64,000 nt of DNA. It comes from Ashinkailepas kermadecensis. Its lineage: Eukaryota; Arthropoda; Thecostraca; Neolepadidae. This document shows, piece after piece, positions 1-10,110 of this stretch. A program made the position numbers and the translations under genes. Each line of letters starts with the position of its first letter. Position 1 is the stretch's first letter. Location of the stretch: the NCBI GenBank assembly GCA_034440615.1, contig JAOTOM010002247.1:31951-95950 (forward strand). The letters run 5' to 3'. The notes under the pieces are model-generated. The model saw only the letters and a list, made by a program, of their open reading frames with translations. It had not been told where the DNA came from and did not search any database.

Positions 1-373
1 AGTGAAACAGTGTATTCTTTAGTTTTGCTAAAAGTATATACTATTATGCAGGCATGTCATGTATTCACTATTATAGAGAAACCTATGCACTGCATTATAT
101 AAGGTTTCTGGACGTTATAGACACCTATATTTTAGCAAACCCATGAAGTATACACAGTCAAAGACTGAGAAGTGAAAATCCAACACTGGGGTGGATCCAG
201 AAATTGTACTGTTCAGAGGTAATCAGAGGGGTGTCGCCGGCTGTGTCAGCCAATCTGAGGTCAAGTGGCGACCCGAGATCATATCGGCGTAATAGCAGGC
301 CGATGACAGGACTGGTGGCAGGTGCGGCGATGTGGTGGTTCGGCACAGTAGGATGTCGAAATTTCCCATGGAA
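1..373. other. Non-coding left edge
   Basis: No gene is recognised. Around 190-205 there is a GGTGGATCCAG motif resembling the hAT-like terminal motif seen elsewhere in the window, followed by a short GC-rich patch, so a decayed MITE fragment is possible. If the kinase exon at 6727-7000 is read correctly, this stretch probably lies in that gene's first intron. Confidence 0.4.
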
Positions 374-643
374 TTAGTCATTTAAAATGCTTTTGATGTC
401 TTTCGGACTCAAATTTGAGCCAATGGTGTAGGTACTTATGGCCGTACCTTTATCATTTGTGTTCACATTCATTATAACTGTGCTATAAACTGCTATTGTA
501 TGCAATATCACATTATAGGTAATCCCCTTACCTGAAATTGCACTGCAAAATGTTCGCGTATCACCATTCCTTGTCAAGAGCATGCACATGCTACTTATAA
601 ACGAGATGCTGGTAGAAAGGAGACACAAAGACTTCATAAGCAT
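374..643 (-). CDS. Possible small ORF with signal-peptide-like N terminus
   Basis: An 89-codon ATG-to-TAA frame. Residues 1 to about 22 are rich in Leu, Ser, Ile and Met after a Lys at position 4, which could act as a secretion signal; the rest is Thr/Ser/Asn rich with no recognised domain. No poly(A) signal, splice support or homologue was identified by eye. It lies in AT-balanced DNA probably inside a large intron. It may be a chance frame; function unknown. Confidence 0.15.
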   Translation of the reverse strand: MLMKSLCLLSTSISFISSMCMLLTRNGDTRTFCSAISGKGITYNVILHTIAVYSTVIMNVNTNDKGTAISTYTIGSNLSPKDIKSILND

Positions 644-759
644 GCATCAAGGAGCAGGATGTCGATACTTCTTGGAGAAGGATGTCGATTGAGTGTTCAG
701 AAAGTGGTATATTCCACCCTATTTCACGAATAATTTATCACTGTGGTTCGGAGGCCCTT

Positions 760-1250
760 TTTCGCCGAGCACGTCAAACTAGCGCGGCGGCAGCCGACCG
801 ACGCCAGACCCTTCTGACGTCACGAGGGTTGCTTGGCGGCGTCTGAGGAAACTAGAGCGTTTATGCGGCGCCTCCTTTGGACAGGTAAGCAGCGACAGCG
901 CCGAAACGCAGCCATTCCACGGCGCTTGCCGGCCTGCGCCAGACTTAGATACGGATCGTCACTCTCGAGACAAGCAGCGCGTGACGCAGTTGACGTCACA
1001 ACACACTCGAGTACAGCTTTCCAGCGGATCGCCGGCAAGTGCGTCACGCCACGTCACAGCCGGTGACGTCACAGCGCGGCCCATTGCAATGGCTAGCGAT
1101 TGCAAACGCTGTCACTGTTGCATCGATGGGCCCAGGAAGCGCGTCATCGCCAGACACAACATAACCAGCTACACGCCGCCTCGGCATGATGCGCTGCAGA
1201 ACAGCTCATGGTCGGCAGGTTCAGTCATTAGTTGGATTTTCAAGTGCATA
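760..1250. promoter_or_regulatory. CpG-rich block with three CRE palindromes
   Basis: This roughly 0.5 kb block is GC- and CpG-rich against AT-rich surroundings. It contains three full TGACGTCA sites (815-822, 991-998, 1064-1071) plus near-matches TGACGCA (about 982) and CGTCAC (about 1043 and 1052). TGACGTCA is the cAMP-response element bound by CREB/ATF bZIP factors. Three exact copies in 257 bp suggest a promoter or enhancer. No first exon could be assigned on either strand. Confidence 0.4.
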
Positions 1251-1289
1251 AACTGCTGTCATTTAGCACCTATACGAGGTCGGCAGTAG

Positions 1290-1835
1290 AAAACCAACGG
1301 GACAGGACACGACAGGACAGAGGGCAGCGCGGACACGAGAGGTAGAATAAGTTTAACAAGTAAGACAGGACGGTTAGAACAGAACAAGACGAACAGAAAT
1401 GGCCGACAGGGTTTGGCGGGACCAAAAACAAAAACAAAACAAAAAAACACACCATCAACAAGACGGACTGGCGGATTGATTGACTGAATGATTGATTAAT
1501 TATTGGGATGTTAGGGTGCGTCAACCCAATTGGGTCATATTGCACCAATAACAACCTTACATGTCGCATAATCACGTACGAAAAGCAGACATCTGGAGAA
1601 GCAAATAATACGCTGGCCAGGTGCATATATTATTGGATATTCCTCCTTTGCAGGGCAGCAAAAATGAGTCGAATAAAAGAAGGCTGACAGAACAGGAGAG
1701 GATATGGCCGACTGGACAGGACCGACAGGACAAGATCGGCGGATCAAACAAGACCGAGAGGACAGGAGAGGACATAACCGACTGGACAGGATCGACAGGA
1801 CAGGATGCAGCAGAAAACAGAATCGCTTTACGGTA
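1290..1835. repeat. ACAGG-rich degenerate tandem repeats
   Basis: Purine-rich DNA dominated by GACAGGA-type pentamer repeats occurs at 1299-1405 and 1686-1810. In the second block a unit of about 73 bp, containing CCGACTGGACAGGA, is duplicated (about 1706 and 1779). The intervening 1410-1680 is AT-rich and unassigned. Long frames here are by-products of the repeats. Confidence 0.55.
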
Positions 1836-1996
1836 ACGTCAGCGGAGCAGACCGTCGCCCCATCAGCTGAACTGGCATATCGCGCAAGAAAATATTGATT
1901 GGAGAAATCCTGGATATGCTAATTAACGCCCGACAAACGCAGCGACACTGGAAAACCCCGCGGAAGTCGAGCTTAAATTTGCATCGAATTAATTCG

Positions 1997-2078
1997 GCTG
2001 CTGATCGATTGGTTGGTTATTTGGACCTAGGGGCGCATCGACTGCGTTGGTCATACAGCGCCCACAGCTGCTGATCGA
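1997..2078 (-). mobile_element. 5'-truncated SINE insertion with 12-bp TSD
   Basis: The 58-bp insert 2009-2066 is flanked by direct repeats GCTGCTGATCGA (1997-2008 and 2067-2078). On the minus strand it ends in a CCAA/CCAAC tail and carries the core GGCGC..ATGAC..ACGCAGTCGATGCGCC shared by the copies near 8297, 12602, 21041 and 52231. The TSD and simple-repeat tail indicate retrotransposition of a truncated SINE or LINE 3' end. Confidence 0.75.
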
Positions 2079-2988
2079 ATTAAGTTGCACGCGAGGCAGG
2101 GAAACTCTGGTAAGTTTAATGGAAAACGGTTAATGGATAGCCTATGTAGCTTTCCACCAATCCATTTGGGCGTGCCAATTGCCTTCATGTATTGTGCCCC
2201 CCCCAATAATTTTCAGAAACCTACACATACGACAGGTCAACAGAGCAAACCTATCTGAAACATCAACATTGGCATTGTACTCATGAATTTATCAACTTGC
2301 TTATGTTTGAGCAAGAAGAACAAGGAGGTAGGGTAAACCAGGCTAGGTTATGTGAGGAATTTAAAAAATAGTAGTACATTATTTTGCTTTCCAACTAAAA
2401 ATAGGCATTTCTGATGGGAATCAGTGGTCACATCATTTTAATCATGCTGATAAACATGGTATTGAAACATGCTGTTCTCCAAATACAATGACTTTGAAAA
2501 TGAAATTTTCAAATACAAAGTGAATTCCCTTGTACTATAGCACCAATACCAAGGACAGAGTGTCATAGGTCATATTTTGCATTGGTTTCAAGTAATTTAC
2601 AACACTTTTGGTCAATGCAACAAGTCCTGCTTGTGACAAAACATGGACCCTGACCCAAATAAATCAAACCCATGGAAATGACCAGATGAAATTATTAAAA
2701 TGACAAAGGCTCATATTGGAAGAACGAAAACATTTTTTTCATGATAAGGATTCCACAAGTCTGCAGTGTGGAAAAATGGCTGAAATGATATGTTAGACTG
2801 GTAAATATTGTGCATAAAATACTGCACCAAACAGCTTTATATGGCTGGGTAATTGACCCCACCCCACCCCTCCAGAGAAGAAAATCATCACCAAAAATTG
2901 CACAAGGTGTCATAGTATTCTTGCTTGCACCTGCACAAAATACCCTCAAGATTGCCAAATTTTGCAGACATGGGGGGTGGGAGTGATT
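2079..2988. other. AT-rich stretch without a gene
   Basis: No coding frame, RNA gene or promoter was recognised. Near 2198 is the phrase CCCCCCCAATAATTTTCAG, which recurs near 43708, 49186 and 49276 and probably belongs to a decayed dispersed element. Confidence 0.5.
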
Positions 2989-3155
2989 TTTTAGGCGTGC
3001 CGGACCATAAAGGTCATTTGCGCCGCCTTTAAAGCGAGTACATACATGTCTGTCTACAAAAGCGAGTGTTTGCGATCAAGGTGCAGGCAAGTGGACATTT
3101 ACGTTAAAGGAATTTTACGTTATAGTTTGTGTCATATTTTAGGTGCTCAAGGCAT
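2989..3155 (+). repeat. Direct repeat, left copy (about 165 bp)
   Basis: This block, beginning at TTTAGGCGTGCCGGACC and running to TTTTAGGTGCT, is repeated at 4024-4181 in the same orientation with a few substitutions and small indels. The copies are about 1.03 kb apart. They could be terminal repeats of a small LTR/TRIM-like element or a simple local duplication. No coding sequence for a retroelement lies between them. Confidence 0.7.
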
Positions 3156-3464
3156 CCTTGGGGGCTGGGTTGGAGACATCTCCCTGATGTCTAAATGGTT
3201 TTAATTTTTACTTCACTCCTCCACAAAATAATTTGTAGTTTGGGTGGGGGTGGGGGTGTTTTGAGTGTCGAGAAGTTGATTTTGCCAGGGTGCCGGCTTT
3301 AGCCTACTCTTATCGAAGAGCACCGAGGGATCTTTACCGTGCGAACAAGGAGGTAATTGTCCACATCGCCTATCACGCCGGCCGCCGCGTGTTAGTTGTT
3401 AGTAGCGGGTTAGTCTTAGCATGCCATGCAGGGTTGTCAGTTCGGTCAACACGGTGTTTTCAAT

Positions 3465-3664
3465 TCGGCTCTTCTACGTCCGCTGCACCTCTGGGTAGCC
3501 GTTTACGTTATGAGTTGCAAGGCAAATCGGCTCATCTACGTCCGACGGTTCCTCTGGGTAGTCGTTTTACGTTATGCTACTTTTTATGTTTTTTTTGTTT
3601 TAGTTTTTATGTTTTCCTAAAGCAAGCCGGCTGATCTACTTCCGACGGCATCGCTGCGAAATGT
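3465..3664. repeat. Short tandem duplication, about 64 bp period
   Basis: Copies begin at TCGGCTCTTCTACGTCC (3465) and TCGGCTCATCTACGTCC (3529), each ending in a CGTTTTACGTTATG-like phrase. A third, diverged start occurs near 3627, after a T-rich insertion. It sits between the two direct repeats at 2989 and 4024. No function is evident. Confidence 0.55.
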
Positions 3665-4023
3665 CATTCGACAGTGGTGTGGAGACAGCAGAAAGTGGAG
3701 CCTTTTCACGGACCGAAACATGTGCAGCCCGTGTCACGATGACGGCGCCCGCACACACTGCAGCCACTGATCGTCAATTGGAAAATTGTAGCCGATACAA
3801 GGGGCCATGAGGTGAAAGTGACGGCAAGTCGCCAAGTTTAGCCGTTTCCGAGAACCAGACCCAATCGTGAAAAACGCTCAAAGACGTCGCGTCCGCTTTC
3901 CACACGCCCCTCGCGTGCGCGTGGCGCGTGACTCGGAAACGGTTGCCACGGCGATGTTGATAATTGTCGTGGCAACACTGAGGTGTTGGTTTGGTGTCGG
4001 ATCGGTCTTGGTGTAGAGTGATT

Positions 4024-4181
4024 TGTTTAGGCGTGCCGGACCATAAAGGTCATTTGCGCCGCCTTTAAAGCGAGTACGTTACATGTCTGTCTATAAAGCG
4101 AGCGTTTGTGATCAAGTTGCAGGCAAGTGGACATTTACGTTAAGGAATTTTACGTTAGTTTGCGTGATATTTTAGGTGCTG
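4024..4181 (+). repeat. Direct repeat, right copy
   Basis: Second copy of the block at 2989-3155, same orientation. Differences are scattered base changes and single-base indels, so the duplication is not very recent. Confidence 0.7.
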
Positions 4182-4599
4182 AAGGCGAGGGTCGATCGGT
4201 CCATTGGTTGTCGAGATATGGCGGTCTGAATCGGGTGGATGGGTAGCGCTAAAATTGGTGATTTTCCCAAATAAAAATATAAGTTTTACATGCTATTCCT
4301 ATCGGCGGCCGGTGATTCACCGGACACCCGTGACGCGCACGCGCAGCACGTTGACCCGACCGCAACGAAATGGTGCCCGACGGATAGCCAACATTTGGGG
4401 CTTTCACGTGATGTCAGCCATATCTCGTTACCTGTGATGTGAGCCGTGCCACGCGCTACAAACTGCTCCAGAAAACGGAACTGTTACGTAGGGTACAATC
4501 TCTGGACGGGGACGGGACAGTTCGTAGGTGACAGGGCTTACCACGGCAATGTTAAAACCTATGGACTTTACCTCGAGTGGTAGCGTTTTTTTTTTAGGC

Positions 4600-4870
4600 A
4601 CAGGGGGAAGCCTCCCCCCCCCCCAAGATGGGTAAGAAACATCCAGGTTAGAAGACGAAGCCCTGCGACGTGCCAGAAGACCCATAATTTGGAAGGGGAG
4701 GACCACGCAATAGCGGAGACTCCCGGCATGGAATACAAGACACCTAAGACGGGAGAAGAGAACCATGGAATATTAAACTGGCCCCCAGGTTGCATGAGGA
4801 GACACTCAATTTGGTAAGGAGTCCCCAAGACATGAAAGAAGCAGGGACCCGAGGACCGGTGGGGGTGGGG
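4600..4870 (+). repeat. Diverged copy of the GGAGGCCCC 21-23 bp repeat family
   Basis: The segment breaks into 20-23 bp units of the type (GAGGA)(CCCC)(AATTTGG or AAGACG)(GAGA). A stretch near 4748-4772 (ACGGGAGAAGAGAACCATGG) matches collinearly a stretch near 40876-40900 inside the large array (ACGGGAGAGGAGGACCATTG). This is therefore a dispersed copy of that family, not a gene. A poly-C run lies at about 4614-4624. Confidence 0.55.
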
Positions 4871-5251
4871 GCAAGAGGGACAGCTGCCATCTAGTTCTGA
4901 ATATGTGCGGCGTTCCCCCATAAGCAGCATTTCGTCCTTTCCCCACCCTCAGTTTTCCATGGGAAGCGCATGTTTTTTTAATATCCAAGCGAAGCTTCCT
5001 TGCATTATTTCATGATAGATTAGTCCATATTTCAGAAGTTCTGCCTCCGCGAAAATAAAGACCTTGAGCAATATCAATATATGCTAATGAAGGAAAACAG
5101 CAGAATTGTAAATTTTTCGCAAAATGGAACCTACTTGAAGAAATTATTTTTGGCGTTGTATCCTATATGTGACGCGCACAATATTCATCATCAAATGACG
5201 TCATTCGGAACTTCATGGGACTCCCCGATGACGTTGGGATTAGTCCAAGAT
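4871..5251. other. No gene recognised
   Basis: Mixed-composition sequence between the diverged array copy and the hairpin. A TGACGTCA site occurs near 5197. No exon or RNA was recognised. Confidence 0.4.
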
Positions 5252-5404
5252 TGTCTACTTTGCCACAAACGTCATCCCCGCAAGTATACAAATGTCAACC
5301 CCTTCAGACAAAGCCTAGCTGTCTAATCATTAACAGCCCAGGCTTTGTCTGAAGGGGTTGACATTTGTATACTTGCGGGGATGACTTTTGTGGCAAAGTA
5401 GACA
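5252..5404. repeat. Near-perfect hairpin, 65-nt arms
   Basis: The left arm (5252-5316) and right arm (5340-5404) are reverse complements at 64 of 65 positions, with a 23-nt loop. The single mismatch is near 5270/5386. An RNA crossing it on either strand would form a long stem suitable for Dicer-type processing, or the palindrome may be a recent inverted duplication. A diverged single-arm relative (CAGGCTTTATCTG..GGATTGACAC) occurs at about 36868-36893, so the arm belongs to a dispersed repeat. Confidence 0.85.
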
Positions 5405-6181
5405 GTAGATTTTGATTTGATAGTATATTGATAGTAGATGCTCGCCTTAGATAGGCTTCATTTGAACAGAAAGTGAGTACAGCTGCTAAACAGGGATGCA
5501 GACTAAATTGTGTTAAGGGGGACGCAAAATAAAAACGCATCCATGATACAGAGGCTGCTTTCGGCGCGCAACATTCCGTTTTGGCCTTGTGAAAATCTCA
5601 AAATTGCTTGCATCTATTGTATTTGTTTGCTGCTAAGGACGGAGTGGGACCGGGCCTGCCTTTGCTGCTAAATAGTAGGTGTGAGGAGCTCCAACGAAAC
5701 TTTCCGTGGTCAGGAGACTAGGCAGGTCATGGTGGATGGGGGTGGAGAAAAACGGAAGGAAAGGAAGGAAAATAATAGATTGTCATGCTTTTACACAAAT
5801 GTCAGAAGTGATTAGGGAAATCAAACGTGACAAGATTAGGGAAATCAGATATGGCATCTGACGAGCCTTTTCCCTTCTAATGGAGACCAGTCGAATGGCG
5901 GGCGGCACCAACCAATCCCCTTGACATACTTCCAGTTCCTATCATTTTGTTATTTCGGTGCAGTGGCTCATTTACATGTATAATCAATGGCTCATTTACA
6001 TGACTTCCACCTTGACGTTTACCAGTATCATGCATTTGCTTACATTTCATCATATTATGACGCACCAAGCCTAATTTTGATTGTTTTGCGTTTATTTTCA
6101 CTGTTTCGCAAGGTTTTAAGTGTACCTGAGTGTTTTCTCGTCGGGATTATCCTTTATGTGGGCTTCGTCTTTTGAAGAAAG
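5405..6181. other. No gene recognised
   Basis: The stretch contains a GGAAGGAAAGG purine patch near 5755 and short repeats near 5820-5850 (GACAAGATTAGGGAAATCA type) and 5970-6000 (GGCTCATTTACATG twice). No exon of the neighbouring kinase gene was found. Confidence 0.4.
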
Positions 6182-6250
6182 GATGAATGAATGAATGAAT
6201 GAATGAATGAATGAATGAATGAATGAATGAATTAATTAATTAATTAATGA
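6182..6250. repeat. (GAAT)n / (TTAA)n microsatellite
   Basis: Uninterrupted GAAT tetranucleotides pass into TTAA/ATTA repeats. A related AATTAATTAAT plus GAATGAATGG patch occurs near 37995-38070. Confidence 0.9.
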
Positions 6251-6699
6251 ATAAGTACATATATGACTTGGTGAAGTATTCGCTGACGCAGCAGCGACTG
6301 ATTCACCATCAGCATTCTCTCAGTGTCCATAGATAGAAGCGCACGAGCGCACCAGACTTGTAATTGCATGATTTTGTTCATGATCTCTTATGCCCTCGAA
6401 ATACTCGGGAAGGCTCCACGCTGAAGCGTCTGTTTCTGCATCAACGAAGTCCTTGGCAGCCGATCAATGACACACATGCAACAGAGACGATAGTTCTAAC
6501 TTCTGAGGGACAGCAAAGCACAACCCATCTAGTTTCATCAATTCAAGGTGTTACTCAAACCTGTCGTCTGTCTTCCCGTAGTGATACCATTACTAGAACG
6601 AGTACTGGTACACTGCAGTAGCCTTTCTGGATTGCAAAATTCGCCCGTTCATGATTCTACACACCTCAACCCATAACCCCCACTGCCGCTTCGCCTTTC

Positions 6700-7290
6700 C
6701 TTGACCACGGCCCACTCGGCACTTACCAGCTTGATGGCCACGTGCTCGCTGTTGTACATGTTCTTCCCGAGCCGGAGCTCGCCGAAGTTGCCGCAGCCGA
6801 TCTTCTTGCCGACGCGGAAATTGGAGCCGACCATGAGCACGCTCGAGGAGCCGGAGCCGGAACCGGAGCCGGAGCCGGAGGCCGACTGCCGAGTGCCCGT
6901 GCGTGCTGTGCACGTTGTTGCGGTTGGAGGATGACTGACGCGGCACGCGTCGTGCCACCGCATCCTCAGCCGTCTTCTCCCTGTTGTCACGCTTCTGCAT
7001 GCCGCGCGACTGGGCACTGCGACACTGAGATCCGCCACTGAAGCAGCGCGACGCGGCGACACCGACGTGCGACACAGAGGGACGCGCGGCCACTGGCGGC
7101 GGGGAGGGGGTGCGCTGAATGGGGTTCGAACGACCGTACGGCTCACGAGGCAGGCTGCACGAGACGGCGGTGGCGGGTCGACGGCCGGCCGGCCATTTGA
7201 AGCTGGAGGACCGGCCAAAGTGGCCGACACCACTTGCCGACGCGACTCCTCACAGCGCCGCTGCCTGCAACGGACCGGATAGTCGGCTAC
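6700..7290 (-). promoter_or_regulatory. CpG island-like promoter/5' region of the CK1-gamma gene
   Basis: The block is strongly GC- and CpG-rich compared with the AT-rich flanks and overlaps the first coding exon. The gene runs leftward, so promoter and 5' UTR are expected around 7000-7300. No TATA box was identified; the composition fits a broad CpG-type promoter. Confidence 0.5.
6727..7000 (-). CDS. CSNK1G: Casein kinase I gamma, first coding exon (partial gene)
   Basis: CK1-gamma is a membrane-associated Ser/Thr kinase acting in Wnt/LRP6 and related signalling (gilgamesh in Drosophila). The exon encodes a Gly-Ser linker, then [13 protein letters not shown], the Gly-rich loop [10 protein letters not shown], and VAIKL with the ATP-binding Lys. 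A clean donor (GTAAGT, intron side 6726-6721) follows VAIKL in phase 0, just before the residues that start with Glu-Pro in known family members. Two starts are possible. The ATG at 6963 is in frame. The ATG at 7000 gives a charged, Ser/Asn-rich N terminus more like the family but is one frame off, so a 1-nt indel near 6885-6900 would be needed. Later exons (catalytic loop, palmitoylated tail) are not visible and should lie left of the window or deep in it. Identification is firm; the start is not. Confidence 0.88.
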
Positions 7291-7299
7291 TATACAGAA

Positions 7300-9938
7300 T
7301 CAACACGAACAATCTGGTTACCCGACAACACAACACGCCCAGACAGTCGGTCACCAGACGCAACCACCACAGACACTGGGCGGAACTAACACAGACCAGC
7401 TGGTCACCGGATAGTGTGCCCAAATTCAGTTTCAATTGAGTCAGATGTACATGAACATCTTCAAATTTTGTGATTCAGGAAGTAACTAAAATGTGGATGG
7501 TGCATCATGCATCTTGTATGCAACAGAATAGTATGATTATAGGTCTGCATGGTACAGCGTCACTTAAAACATATAAGCGACAACTGAAGGTTATTCATGC
7601 CAGCTGTGTTTTATTATCAGGCACCCATTTTTTGGTGCACTAATATAGACCTATTGGAATTATCAACAAAAAGCCAAGACTGACGTAAGATGTAAATAAT
7701 CCTGCTGTGTTGTTTTACACCCCAATTTCTGAATTTGGACACAATTGCATGACACAACCAACATGAACAGAAGCAAATTAGTCAGGAACTAAACAATACA
7801 ATTCACTGAAAAGATTAGTACGCCAATGAACAGTATATTCTGCCACATAGCAGTTTCAACGCCCTTTAAAACCTAAAAGAAAAACATATTGAATACACTT
7901 CTTCATTGTGAATTACAGTAAAGGAACTGCCACTGCCAAAAGAGATCTGCACACTTTAAGCACTCAATGACTGTCCCAGATGTGAACGATACCCTGAAAC
8001 TATATTCCGAGAGGTATTTGATACTGATAGAATGTCTGAAGTTAATGGAATGTGCATGTGGGGTCTCCAACATCAATAATTAATGTGTCTGATTATATTT
8101 ATTGTTAGTCCACTAAGTAATGATAATAGAACACACGATGATTCAGCACTAGAACATACATGTGGTACAGGTCCAGCTGTACAATGGAAGGCTATAGAAT
8201 AACCACTGCAACATAGAAAAATAGCACAAAAAAGGCTGTAGAAGCCGAGTACTTCACATATTTCTCATATCTTGATGTACACATTGATATGGTAGCTTAG
8301 GGGTGCATCGACTGCGTCAGTCATGCAGCCACCTTGATGTGGGCTCATGTTGCATGTATGCATGCATTTTGCAGGTAGATATTTAATGGTATAATGCCAA
8401 CGGATCGCTGTGCTTGGTCACAAGGTGGCCGAAACATACCCAATGTTCATTCAGTTCTATTGTACGTTTTAATATGAGCATGTTATCTTACATCGTTTCT
8501 ACATGCAATCATGCTCAACAAGGCATTGTACTTCAGGAAGTATTTCGCATCTATTAATACTTCACATACCCAACAATATCCGTAAGTATCTCACAGAACA
8601 ACCAAAGAACTCATGGTTAGTTGGTTGGTTGGTTGTAGCATCATGCTGTACTGGAAGAACACAGATCCTAGAGTTGCATACAATATATTATCCAAACTGG
8701 AATGTGTGCTGGAATGATGAAATAGATTTGGTATGCATAACTCAGGCATGGGTTAATAAAATCATTATTGGGGACAACATGCAGGAAATGAAATGGGCAG
8801 GCATGGATGTTCAATGGAAATCAAGAATATAAAGTAAAATAATCTTGCATTTTTGGCAAGCTCTGAAATGTCATGCTGTATATGCTAGTGTTTGTAGCAT
8901 GCAAGTAAGAACATATAAATTGGCATGATACCGAGGAGAAAAGAATGCAAGTGATTTTCAAGTAATACCATGCCATTATAGGCCGGTGCACACATTGGTC
9001 GCATATTATTGCTACCAAATTCATAATTATTGCACCATATTACAAATCAATAGATCTCACACAAAATACTATCATGTCTAGTTCCCCTAACTTCCTGTTT
9101 CAAATAAGAGCACCATTGCATTGTTTGCAGTCAAAATTAACATAATACTGAACACCTACATCTTAGATCGGTTTGAATACCTTAAATAATGTCTGAGGCA
9201 ATGTCAGAGTGGAAGAAATGGGCAGGATAGATGTTAACACAGGGTATAGCATTACCACCTCAAATGTCACAGGGGAACGTGTGATTATGGTACTGTCAAC
9301 TCTGATCACATATTCGAATTCTAGAAAAGGATTTCAGAGTGACAGAAGCTCAGCTGTGTTGACTTCTGAAGTATTTTTTAGGACTACAGAATAAGAGGTA
9401 TCACCTCTTACTAGATTACTAGATAGATAACCTTGTATCAGGCTTGCATCAAGCATGCACATACTGCATTGCACATACTGGGTTTCAAGCATGTGCATCA
9501 AACAACAAGTTTGCAGTCAGTTTTTGGCGACACCACTTAAGCCACACACCACTGCAGTCAGCATCTGAGGAAGCCTCACTGGGCGGGGGAGGGGGCAATT
9601 CCACCCCTGCTCAGCTTGGAAATTATGGGCAGATCTTGCTTCTTTTGGTGGCAAACAATAGAGCTATACAAGATGGATTCCAAGAAGTCAAGTATATTGA
9701 CAAGTGTTGCATGTGATGCCACAGGGCAGTCCAAAGCTTAAGACTTAACCTACTCAATAAGGGTCCAATTTTAGTTGAGCATCATAAATAAAACAGTGCA
9801 GAGGCTGAATTTTGGTGCCACTGTGTCCATTACATCTTAGGATAGCCAAGAGAGGTATCAATGATTAAAAATAAGAACAAAGGTATGGTGGGTAATTATA
9901 AGGTCAAATATTAAATCTGCCCCATGCTGCGCATGGTT
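7300..9938. other. AT-rich non-coding stretch
   Basis: No exon or RNA gene was recognised. It holds one SINE core fragment at about 8297-8330 (listed separately) and short GGTTGGTTGG near 8620. Frames of 60-110 codons occur but lack domain or codon-pattern support. Confidence 0.45.
8279..8339 (-). mobile_element. SINE core fragment
   Basis: Contains TTAGGGGTGCATCGACTGCGT followed by GTCATGCAGC, the same core as the better-preserved copies at 2009 and 52231. CTTGATGT occurs at both edges (about 8271 and 8332), a possible short TSD. Confidence 0.5.
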
Positions 9939-10110
9939 CCCACCCATGCCACCCACTACCACCCACCCACTGTGCATTGTTCCCACCCATGCCACCCACT
10001 ACCACCCACCCACTGTGCATTGTTCCCACCCATGCCACCCACTACCACCCACCCACTGTGCATTGTTCCCACCCATGCCACCCACTACCACCCACCCACT
10101 GTGCATTGCT
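9939..10110. repeat. Four-copy 43-bp minisatellite
   Basis: Copies start at 9939, 9982, 10025 and 10068. The unit is C-rich on the plus strand (CCCACCCATGCC, then ACCACCC, then TGTGCATTG). The copies are almost identical, so expansion was recent. The period is not a multiple of three, so open frames across it rotate and do not indicate a protein. Confidence 0.95.

Noticed and set aside
6593..6726. Continuation of the kinase reading frame beyond VAIKL
   Set aside because: GTAAGT immediately follows, and the residues after it do not match the kinase family, so this is intron.
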